Source: Algoriphagus sp.
Lineage (GTDB): Bacteria > Bacteroidota > Bacteroidia > Cytophagales > Cyclobacteriaceae
Direction: 5' to 3'
Assembly (NCBI RefSeq): GCF_029254265.1
Contig: NZ_JAQWXX010000122.1
Coordinates: 1-62,338 of the forward strand
Length of the DNA: 62,338 bases
Shown: in pieces, positions 26,116-34,099 of the stretch
Layout: every line of letters begins with the position of its first letter
How positions within the stretch are numbered: the stretch's first letter is position 1
Made by a program: the position numbers and the translations under genes
Notes under the pieces: generated by a model
Told to the model about the DNA's origin: nothing
The model's input: only the letters and a program-made list of their open reading frames with translations
Databases searched by the model: none

Positions 26116-26487
26116 TTACCCTCTATACAGGTTGTCCGGTTTTTTCCGAAATAAGTTTCTAAGCAAGCTACCCGTTAAACCACTGAAACTGCCCAGAAAA
26201 AATCCAATAATCGCTGTAAGCCCAACTATAGTCATTCCACTTCCAAGACCCATTAGTTCTCCCATACGATTTGGAAGGTCACTTCCTGTGGAAGCACTGA
26301 TAAATAAAGCTTGTCCAAGCCAAGCCAATCCATAGCCTAAACCACCAGCGAGAAATCCCTGAATTCCACTTAATCCCAAGAGAGCTGAAAGTAAACCAAT
26401 TACTATCATGATCACCCAGAAAGGAAAAAAGGGATTTAAAAAAACTACGATGCCTATTACAACAAGAATAAATAGTATAAATCTCAT
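26116..26487 (-). CDS. Small hydrophobic membrane protein, function unknown
   Basis: The 123-residue protein has about four hydrophobic segments: two near the N-terminus (FILFILVVIGIVVFL, FWVIMIVIGLLSALLGLSG), a Gly/Ala-rich stretch and LTAIIGFFLGSFSGLTGSLL, then a basic tail (LFRKKPDNLYRG). It lies five bases after the penicillin-acylase-like gene and before a terminator, so the two are probably co-transcribed. I do not recognise a family and infer only an inner-membrane location. Confidence 0.75.
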   Translation of the reverse strand: MRFILFILVVIGIVVFLNPFFPFWVIMIVIGLLSALLGLSGIQGFLAGGLGYGLAWLGQALFISASTGSDLPNRMGELMGLGSGMTIVGLTAIIGFFLGSFSGLTGSLLRNLFRKKPDNLYRG

Positions 26488-26492
26488 GATGA

Positions 26493-28907
26493 TTATTTTA
26501 AGATGGTTTGAAACAGGACTCCTTCAGAATCTTCCTTACTTCGAAGATTAAAATTCAAATATTCCCCATTGGCCCAAATTGGGATGAAATTGCTATAAAA
26601 TTTACTCCCTGGATTTCCGGATTGACCACCAGGATAGACTCCAAACGCCTTGATTTCATCTCCCATTTCGACTACCATTCTCCAACTGGCACCATGGCGT
26701 TCACTTGTGGCATTAAGAATCCCTCTACCTCCTCCTGTATATATATTGGTCACTGAGAATGGTGCAAACTGTGGAACCAAATGCTGAACACTGGTTCGTT
26801 TATAATTTGCCCAAGAATAATCCCCCTCTTTTTCCTCCCATTCCTTCATCGCCTTCACCATAGCTTGGAAACCAATCTTGACATGATCAGAAGCTGTCTC
26901 TATTACATCTGTTTTATCTACATCAAACACGGGGTCCTGAGGAGTTATTTGAAGTAAACGAACTGTTTGATAATTATTCGGTTCAACTACCGGCACACCA
27001 AATTCACTCCATTTCTTCCAGATTTGATCATACGCTTTATCCCACCAGATATAAAAAAGAGTTGGTGCCTTTTGATTGGGATCAGCGAAAAAATCCCAGC
27101 TTTTCAACTCATCTAAATATTTCTTGGCTTGGGGATAAGAATCAAAGCTTGTCCCTAGCAAGCCTATCATTACAGGCAATGCTTCTGCCGCGTGCAAGTA
27201 ATAATCATCAAACTGCAATGCCTTCATGTCATCGGTAGTAATATCGCTTAGCTCCCGAAGTCGATTATTCAATCTTCGATTTCGATAATGCTCATAGCTA
27301 TTGTCAAATACATAGTAAGGATATGAAGGGTCAACAGGGTGCTGATTTGCAGAAGAAACAAATCCCCTTTCAGGATTAAGTGTCGAGGCATTTTGTTCAT
27401 TTGGAATATACCCCTGCCATTCAAATCGTGGATCAGCTCCATCCATGAAAAACTTTCCTTGCTCTTTCCATTTCAACGGGAATTTCCCTTGAATCCGCAT
27501 GGCGATATCTCCAGATTTTGATGCTAAAACAAAGTTTTGAGCAGGAGCTGAATAATTATCTAGAGCCTTGTTATAATCCTCATGGTTTTTACCCTTGTTC
27601 ATCATGATGAAGGTTCTTTGTTCATTGGAACCCTCATGAACAGTCCATTTCAAAGCAAAATTGACATCCTGTCGCTCACTTTTAAAAGTACGATCGTAAA
27701 CCACGGGACCATAATGAGTATAGACCACGGTATCCAAATATGGATTTTCACCTTTTACTTTGATTTCTTCAATTCGAAAGGTAGTAGGCCTCCACTCATC
27801 GCCATATCTATAAGCTTTTCTTTGGTTATCTTGAAATGTGATTTTATACCAATCACGAGCATCTTTGGTAGCATTTGTCACCCCCCATGCTATATTTTCA
27901 TTAAATCCTGAGATCACACCCAAAGCTCCTGGCAGGGTGGCTCCTTTGACAGAATGATTTGGAGTACTCAACTGCATACTATACCAAAGGGAAGGCAAAT
28001 TCAAGCTCAAATGAGGGTCATTTGCCAAAATTGGATTACCACTTTTTGTTTTAGAACCTGAAACCGCCCAGTTGTTAGAGCCTGTTCCTTCTTCAGGCTG
28101 TGGAAGTGGATCGATCACGAGCAGATCATTTGGAAAAGGAATGCTGTCAGGCTTTGTAACAGAAAGCGGAGTAAAGTCCCATAAATGTTCTGACTCAATA
28201 ACAGGATCATTATCTACTGGAAAATCAGGATAAAGCTTATCCAGCATTTCCTGGCCTAAAATTTTCCTCAAATTTGAATACTCAAGATCCCTGTCTCCCA
28301 CCAACATGTCAGACATGTACTTGAGTAGTAAGATAGATTTATAAGTAGTCCAATGTTCGGGTCTATAATTCAAAATCTTATATTCTACAGGAACTTGCCC
28401 CGGAGATAACTGATCAATGTATTGATTGACCCCATCAGCATAGGCTTCAGCCAGCTTGAGTATTTCAGGATCATTTTCTTGAAGATATTTCAATCCTAAT
28501 TCCGCACCATACCCAAGACCTTTCCTTCGAGTCATCCGGTCAAGTTCTATAGCTATAGGACCTACTATTTCAGAGATTCTTCCAGCAGCAGCCATGGTTT
28601 GAAACTCCATCTGCCAAAGTCTGTGTTTTGCAGTGACATATCCCTGTGCACGATAAAGATCTTCCTCATTTTCGGCAAAAATATGGGGAATCAAATTTTC
28701 ATCATAAACCACAGTGACCGGAGAAGTCAAATTGGAAAGCTCCAACTCATCCTTAGCGAGTTCATCTTCACTATATGAGTTTTGCCAAAAACCATGATTT
28801 GGATCTAAAAGCGGAGCTAATGGAGGAACTGGTCCAAGAGGCATTGAAACGGCAATGGCCAATGCAACAGTGATAGCTAATGCAATAAAGAAACCTATAT
28901 ATTTCAT
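26493..28907 (-). CDS. Penicillin acylase family N-terminal nucleophile hydrolase
   Basis: The 804-residue protein begins with a hydrophobic export/anchor segment (IGFFIALAITVALAIAVSM). An alpha-chain part (VVYDENLIPHIFAENEEDLYRAQGYV) is followed by a linker and the beta-chain start TGSNNWAVSGSKT near residue 277, where the Ser is the autocatalytic nucleophile of the family. HGASWRMVVEMGD near the end is also typical. Members hydrolyse amides such as beta-lactam side chains or acyl-homoserine lactones; here the substrate is unknown. It acts in the periplasm. Downstream is a small membrane protein gene. Confidence 0.93.
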   Translation of the reverse strand: MKYIGFFIALAITVALAIAVSMPLGPVPPLAPLLDPNHGFWQNSYSEDELAKDELELSNLTSPVTVVYDENLIPHIFAENEEDLYRAQGYVTAKHRLWQMEFQTMAAAGRISEIVGPIAIELDRMTRRKGLGYGAELGLKYLQENDPEILKLAEAYADGVNQYIDQLSPGQVPVEYKILNYRPEHWTTYKSILLLKYMSDMLVGDRDLEYSNLRKILGQEMLDKLYPDFPVDNDPVIESEHLWDFTPLSVTKPDSIPFPNDLLVIDPLPQPEEGTGSNNWAVSGSKTKSGNPILANDPHLSLNLPSLWYSMQLSTPNHSVKGATLPGALGVISGFNENIAWGVTNATKDARDWYKITFQDNQRKAYRYGDEWRPTTFRIEEIKVKGENPYLDTVVYTHYGPVVYDRTFKSERQDVNFALKWTVHEGSNEQRTFIMMNKGKNHEDYNKALDNYSAPAQNFVLASKSGDIAMRIQGKFPLKWKEQGKFFMDGADPRFEWQGYIPNEQNASTLNPERGFVSSANQHPVDPSYPYYVFDNSYEHYRNRRLNNRLRELSDITTDDMKALQFDDYYLHAAEALPVMIGLLGTSFDSYPQAKKYLDELKSWDFFADPNQKAPTLFYIWWDKAYDQIWKKWSEFGVPVVEPNNYQTVRLLQITPQDPVFDVDKTDVIETASDHVKIGFQAMVKAMKEWEEKEGDYSWANYKRTSVQHLVPQFAPFSVTNIYTGGGRGILNATSERHGASWRMVVEMGDEIKAFGVYPGGQSGNPGSKFYSNFIPIWANGEYLNFNLRSKEDSEGVLFQTILK

Positions 28908-28990
28908 TAATGAGTGTGAAAGGTGATGTGGCGAATTTAATTTATTCTATTAATTAAAAGTTTACCATTCCCGAAGTTTTGATAAGGATC

Positions 28991-29020
28991 AAAAAAAACC
29001 TTCAAATTTTCACTTGAAGG
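28991..29020 (-). terminator. Intrinsic terminator of the DUF2911 gene
   Basis: The stem CCTTCAA/TTGAAGG is followed on the minus strand by eight T residues, 19 bases after the stop of the DUF2911 gene at 29039. Confidence 0.85.
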
Positions 29021-29038
29021 CCCTTTATTTCAAAACTT

Positions 29039-29608
29039 TTATTTCATCGATATCGGAAGCTTCATTTTCTCCCAACGGATAACAATACCCGGACTTTCCA
29101 CTTTAACGGAAAGTCTTTCTTCCGAATTTCCCTCCCAAGTAGGCAAAACTTCAACCCTTAACACGTCATTTTTTTCATCATATTGAAAATGTCCGTGTTC
29201 TAAATTCCATTCAGAATTGAAAATTACTGTCCAAGGTCCAGATTCTTTGGGGATAGTAAAAACTGAGTATTTTCCTGCAGGAATAGAATTTCCCTCAACT
29301 ATAAAGTCTTCAGATAAGTCTACATAAGTTGCTTCATTTGCACCGGTTCGCCATACAATATTGTAGGGAACCAAATCGCCCCAGAGGGTTCTGCCCTTTA
29401 CTGCCGGGGAACCGTAATGAATTTTAATGTCTTTTCCGCCAATTTTTCCCTCCTCAATTACTACAGGACTGGGTCTTTCATCTTTTGTTTCTACAGGAAC
29501 TGTTTCTGCTGAATTGTCTGATTCAACAGTATCAGTGGACTTAGGAGTACACGAGAATATTCCTCCTGCAATCAAACCTGTCATCAAAATAGTTTGGTAT
29601 GTTTTCAT
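29039..29608 (-). CDS. DUF2911 family lipoprotein
   Basis: The 189-residue protein has a lipoprotein signal with lipobox GIFSC (Cys near residue 20), a short acidic/Ser-Thr linker, and a DUF2911 domain with the family motifs DIKIHYGSPAVKGRTLWG, VWRTGANEATYVDL and GKYSVFTIP. DUF2911 proteins are common in Bacteroidota and their function is not established. It is expected in the periplasm, lipid anchored. It is a single-gene unit ended by the hairpin at 28991-29020. Confidence 0.92.
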   Translation of the reverse strand: MKTYQTILMTGLIAGGIFSCTPKSTDTVESDNSAETVPVETKDERPSPVVIEEGKIGGKDIKIHYGSPAVKGRTLWGDLVPYNIVWRTGANEATYVDLSEDFIVEGNSIPAGKYSVFTIPKESGPWTVIFNSEWNLEHGHFQYDEKNDVLRVEVLPTWEGNSEERLSVKVESPGIVIRWEKMKLPISMK

Positions 29609-29764
29609 AGTGGGTAATTTAGCGTCTAAATAACAATTATTCAGTAAATCTTCAAAGTCTGAGCCTTGAATTCTCCGTCAGTCAAAGAAAAGTTTTCAAT
29701 AAATACAAATGGCATACATTTACACGTTGGTTTGTTATTGTTATTCAATTCCATCAAACCGATA

Positions 29765-29839
29765 ATGCAAAACTATTTCAAATTCTTTTCGTGGATAAAT
29801 AGTTGTTTTTCAATTCCTTTGTTCCTCATGGCAAAATGA
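29765..29839 (+). CDS. Possible 24-residue leader ORF overlapping the next start
   Basis: An ATG at 29765 opens a 24-codon frame rich in Phe and Ser (MQNYFKFFSWINSCFSIPLF), ending at a TGA that overlaps the ATG at 29836 (ATGA). Such overlap often means translational coupling. It may be a real leader peptide, a remnant of a longer upstream gene, or chance. There is no family evidence. Confidence 0.25.
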   Translation: MQNYFKFFSWINSCFSIPLFLMAK

Positions 29840-30879
29840 AATTTATTACCTGGGTCGTTTTCATTGCTTCAATTATTCTTTTTTCGAGCGTATACATTTC
29901 GCCGGAGTACTTTCAATATGTCGGTTTGCTACCATTTTTCATCCCTATCATTTTGGTAGTAAATATTATTTTGCTTGGTATTTTAACCCTTTCCTGGAGA
30001 AAATTAGCCTTAATTCCCTTACTTACGATGGTTATAGGCTACAAGTTTTTTTTGATTACGATTCAGATTCGTTCCAATAATGAACCTGTTGAAGGTCTTC
30101 GAGTATTGAGTTACAATGCGCACCTTTTCGATTATAAGAGTAGATCGGAGGGGAAATTTGATCCAAATGTATTCAATTGGCTGAGTGATCAACCAGCCGA
30201 TGTGAAAGTATTTCAGGAATTTTATCAGGATTATACTACTGCTTCGCGAAATGCAGTAAAACTTTTAGGAGCTGATGTAGGATTCAATGTGTCCTATCAA
30301 ATAATCGAAGGCAATCCAAATAAGCGTTCGTATGGGATGGCAATTTTTTCAAAATATCCAATCGTAAATGAGGGAAAAGTTTTTGATAATAACCGTACTA
30401 ATGGGGCCATTTTTGCAGATATCAAAGTAAATGAAGATACCATAAGGATCTATAACGCACATCTAGAATCAATGAAAATCAATTCTGATGGCTTGGAAGA
30501 TATAGAGGGGGTCAGAGAAAATTATCGACAGACTTTAGGCAAACTCCACCGTGGCAGTCTCGCAAGAAGCAAACAACTTAAGGTTTTGGTAGATCACTAT
30601 ACCAATAGCCCTCATCCAATTATTCTGATGGGAGACCTCAATGAAATTCCCTACTCGTATACCTATTTCAAATTAAGTGAGTCACTCCAAAATGCATTCG
30701 AGATAGCTGGGCGTGGATTTGGATTTACTTATAATCGAATTCTTTTCTTTTTGAGGATTGATCATATTTTTTCCAGTCCAGAGTTAACTCCGATTCAATT
30801 TAAAACTCATCGTGAAGTGGATTATTCTGATCACTATCCCGTCTCAGCAGTTTTTACTTGGGAAGGTTTGGAGCTTTAG
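29836..30879 (+). CDS. Endonuclease/exonuclease/phosphatase-family membrane protein
   Basis: I chose the ATG at 29836, which gives 347 residues starting with membrane helices (FITWVVFIASIILFSS, then two more to about residue 80). The frame is also open to a TTG at 29803. The catalytic EEP domain follows: VLSYNAHLFDY (Asn of the metal site), VFQEF (metal-binding Glu), YNAHLES, LMGDLNEIPYSYTY and YSDHYPVSAVF (catalytic His at the end). The family cuts phosphodiesters in nucleic acids, sphingomyelin or inositol phosphates; the membrane-tethered Bacteroidota form has no settled substrate. Its 3' end overlaps the RND pseudogene by 26 bp, tail to tail. Confidence 0.9.
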   Translation: MKFITWVVFIASIILFSSVYISPEYFQYVGLLPFFIPIILVVNIILLGILTLSWRKLALIPLLTMVIGYKFFLITIQIRSNNEPVEGLRVLSYNAHLFDYKSRSEGKFDPNVFNWLSDQPADVKVFQEFYQDYTTASRNAVKLLGADVGFNVSYQIIEGNPNKRSYGMAIFSKYPIVNEGKVFDNNRTNGAIFADIKVNEDTIRIYNAHLESMKINSDGLEDIEGVRENYRQTLGKLHRGSLARSKQLKVLVDHYTNSPHPIILMGDLNEIPYSYTYFKLSESLQNAFEIAGRGFGFTYNRILFFLRIDHIFSSPELTPIQFKTHREVDYSDHYPVSAVFTWEGLEL

Positions 30880-33135
30880 CAATTCGTTTTTGAAACTTTT
30901 CATCCCACTTTTTTTTCATTGGTAATAGTAAAATCGGGAGTAAAAAAAGATCTGCCAATAGGGCAAAAATAAGTGATGCAGCAATCAACAAACCTGTAAA
31001 ATGCGTTACTCCAAATTGACTGAAAATCAATAAGCCAAAACCTGCTACCAAGATAATGGTCGTTTGAATTATAGCTTCACCAGTCTCTATAAATGTTCGT
31101 TTCAAACCATAAATCAAGTTTTTTCCAGTTTGAAGTTCTTTCCGAAGTCTAGTCATAAAGTGAATACTATCATCCACGGCTATTCCAAACGCTACTGTAA
31201 AAAGGATAGCGGTGGTCAGTTTAAACTCATCCCCAAAACATACATAAGTCCCAACATCCAGATTAATGGGATCAGATTAGGAATCAGTAAAATAAATGAA
31301 ATGCGCCAAGACCGAAATAAAAATCCTGCGATAATCCCCACTAAAATAAAAGCCACACCTAGCCCTTTTGCCATTTGCCAAGTGACTGATTGGTGGCCTT
31401 TATCTATCAAAAAGGAAGTTCCAGTCCATCGAATCTGGAGCAAGTGCGGATCTATTTCCCGATCTGTAAATTCCTTGAGCGCTTGTCTCTTTTTAGACAT
31501 TTCTAAAGTTCCAAGATCAGCCGTTCGTGTGCTCAATCGACCTGTCTTCCGATCTTCACTCAAAACTTTTACCCCAGATTTTTCAAAGGCCTGATCTAAA
31601 AATCGTTGCATCCGCTGATACTGTCCTTTTGAAGGAAGTGAGAAGGCTTGGACACTTCCTTGATTTTGGGCCTGATTGAGCGATTTGATCACTGTCAATG
31701 GGCTTATAATTTGTCCTCCAAAAAACAAGCGATCTACTTCTCCCTCCAATTGATCAAGCTCTTCCAAGACTTCCAAATCGAGTAAATTCTTGGCATCGGG
31801 CCCAGCCGTCAAATTAATTTCCAAAGGATTAGAACCCCCAAACTGAGTATCAAAATAGGTAAAGGATTTTTGGATCGGATGATCTGCAGGAAGGTTATCC
31901 AGTAAAAACCCATTTATTTTCAGCTGTGAGCCAAGAAAAGCAGAAAGTATGGTGACTGAAATAAAAATGACCGCAATCACTTTCCTTTTTCGAAGAAGAA
32001 TCAAAAACAAACTGGTTAGATTTATGAATTTGGTTTTGCTTCTTGGTTTGTCTGGAATCTTGATTGGGAATAAATAAAGCAATCCCGGAGCAATCAAAAT
32101 TACGGCAAGAAACATGACTAAAATCCCTAGCCCAGTGGTCAATCCAAATTCTTTCAGCGCAGGTATGGAAGTGAAATAAAGCGAAAAGAAACCAAGAGAT
32201 GTAGTCAAAACTGTCAACCAGACAGGTACAAAAAGAGACTTAAAAACTCCTCTAACTGCCTTATGCTTGGGGATTTTCATTCGCAACTCTTTAATCAAAT
32301 GATTGAAAAAATGAATTAAAGAACTCAACCCCACAATCAAAAAAATGGTCGGTTGCATAATTGACATCACATCCAATGCTTTCCCTAAATGCAAAATCAA
32401 ACCAAAGGCCCAAGCTACCCCGATAATTAAAATAAAGAATGGAATTACTACTCCCCACCAAGTCCTAAAAATCAAGGCCAACATCAACAGCATCAAGATT
32501 ATAGAGAAACCGAAAAACAAACCAAATTCTCGCTGCATAAGATTTACAAAATCTCCCTGAGCTTGAATTTTTCCCGCTACAGCCCTTACAATAATAGGCG
32601 CAGAATCAAAAATCAAGTTGATTTGGCCATACAGTTCATCACCGTCTTCTTTACTGATATTTTGCTCATTTTTGACCCACAAAAGAAGACTTTCTCCATC
32701 TTTTGAAATCAGTTCAGTACGGTATTGATTAATTTTTTCATTTTGACCCTCTAAATTCACAGTATCTGTCCAGTCTAAGACTTTAACTTTCCGAAGGCCG
32801 AAAACCCCGATTACCGGTCGCTCAAGATTCAAAATTGAAATAACAGTATCTACTTTTTCCAGCGCTTCAATATTCTTTTGAAGAACCAGAGAATTTGATA
32901 AGAAGGTGGAATCAAGTAAAGCTCCATTGGGATTGCTAAGAGCTAAAAGCAGATAGTCGTTGTCATTTTCAAACTGCCGTCGGAATTCTTGGTAAAACTC
33001 CAAATCATCATCGTTCTGCGGGAAAAATTGCTCGAAATCATAGTTAAAAACTGGTATTGGCCTGAAAATGAGAAGTAAAATTGAAATCAAACCAGCTATT
33101 CCAAGAAAAAAGTAAGCCCGGAATTTTTTAAACAT
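30854..33135 (-). pseudogene. RND/MMPL-family exporter interrupted by a frameshift
   Basis: Two abutting frames encode one protein. The first (31216-33135, 639 residues) starts FRAYFFLGIAGLISILLLIF and has the RND helices and a periplasmic loop, but stops at a TGA after GLMYVLGMSLN. The second frame continues the conserved helix without a gap: LTTAILFTVAFGIAVDDSIH, through 30854. Restoring one base in the short A run at 31220-31222 (minus strand TTTAAACTGA) would give about 760 residues, normal for this family. This is either a real inactivating mutation or an assembly error. Functional members export lipids or hydrophobic compounds across the inner membrane. Confidence 0.85.
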
Positions 33136-33181
33136 GAGTGTTTTTAGATTAAATTCAGTTCGAATTTCTTTCCAAGTATAA

Positions 33182-33189
33182 TAAGTTTG
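33182..33189 (+). promoter_or_regulatory. Candidate thyA promoter box
   Basis: TAAGTTTG matches the TAnnTTTG box. TTCG lies 19 bases upstream, one base off TTTG. It is about 79 bases before the thyA ATG, in the divergent gap with the RND gene. Confidence 0.4.
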
Positions 33190-33267
33190 GCTAGTCTTTG
33201 TTTGTTTTCAGTTCCTTTTATTAGTCGAACTCCTTAACTTGGCCCTCCTAGAAAAGCAATAAAAAAT

Positions 33268-34062
33268 ATGAAGCAGTATCACGATTTGATGCAGAAAATC
33301 CTTGATGAAGGAGTGAAAAAAGAAGACCGAACCGGAACGGGAACTCTCAGTATTTTTGGCCATCAAATGAGGTTTGATTTATCCGAAGGTTTTCCAGTGG
33401 TGACGACCAAAAAACTGCACCTCAGATCAATAATTATTGAGTTACTTTGGTTTCTCCGCGGAGAGTCAAATATTGGCTACCTAAAGGAAAATAAAGTATC
33501 TATTTGGGATGAATGGGCTGATGAAAATGGAGATCTAGGGCCTGTCTATGGATATCAATGGAGACATTGGCCTGACGGAAAAGGTGGCGAAATCGATCAA
33601 ATCAAAAACCTAATTCATCAGATCAAGACCAAGCCCGACAGCCGAAGGCATATTGTAAGTGCATGGAATGTAGCAGATGTGGATCACATGGCTTTGCCTC
33701 CTTGCCACACGATATTTCAGTTTTATGTCGCTGACGGCAAACTAAGCTGTCAACTATACCAGCGAAGTGCAGATGTATTTTTAGGTGTTCCTTTCAACAT
33801 TGCATCTTATGCCCTTTTTACTATGATGGTTGCACAAGTTTGTGATTTAAAGCCAGGAGATTTTGTACATACATTTGGTGATGCACACTTATATTCCAAT
33901 CATTTGGAACAGGCAAATTTGCAATTGAGCAGAGATATTCTACCATTGCCTACAATGAAAATAAACCCTGATGTAAAGGATATTTTTGGCTTTAAATACG
34001 AAGATTTTGAGCTTTTGAATTACGATCCACACCCACATATCAAAGCGGCTGTAGCAGTATAA
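33268..34062 (+). CDS. thyA: Thymidylate synthase
   Basis: The 264-residue enzyme has the same length as E. coli ThyA. It shows [20 protein letters not shown] (folate/phosphate region), [23 protein letters not shown], the catalytic cysteine in [13 protein letters not shown] (residue 146), and [13 protein letters not shown] with the dUMP-binding residues. It methylates dUMP to dTMP using methylene-tetrahydrofolate in the cytoplasm. No folA is next to it; a strong terminator follows immediately, so it is a single-gene unit. Confidence 0.98.
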   Translation: MKQYHDLMQKILDEGVKKEDRTGTGTLSIFGHQMRFDLSEGFPVVTTKKLHLRSIIIELLWFLRGESNIGYLKENKVSIWDEWADENGDLGPVYGYQWRHWPDGKGGEIDQIKNLIHQIKTKPDSRRHIVSAWNVADVDHMALPPCHTIFQFYVADGKLSCQLYQRSADVFLGVPFNIASYALFTMMVAQVCDLKPGDFVHTFGDAHLYSNHLEQANLQLSRDILPLPTMKINPDVKDIFGFKYEDFELLNYDPHPHIKAAVAV

Positions 34063-34065
34063 AAA

Positions 34066-34094
34066 AAGCTCCGAATTTAGAAAATTCGGAGCTT
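34066..34094. terminator. Bidirectional terminator between thyA and the S9 peptidase
   Basis: AAGCTCCGAATTT pairs with AAATTCGGAGCTT around a short loop, with A residues before and T-rich sequence after. It lies between two convergent genes and probably serves both. Confidence 0.88.
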
Positions 34095-34099
34095 CTATT

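Noticed and set aside
31064..31594. 176-codon plus-strand frame across the RND pseudogene
   Set aside because: It lies antisense to clear RND coding sequence in both of its frames; composition is that of a shadow frame.
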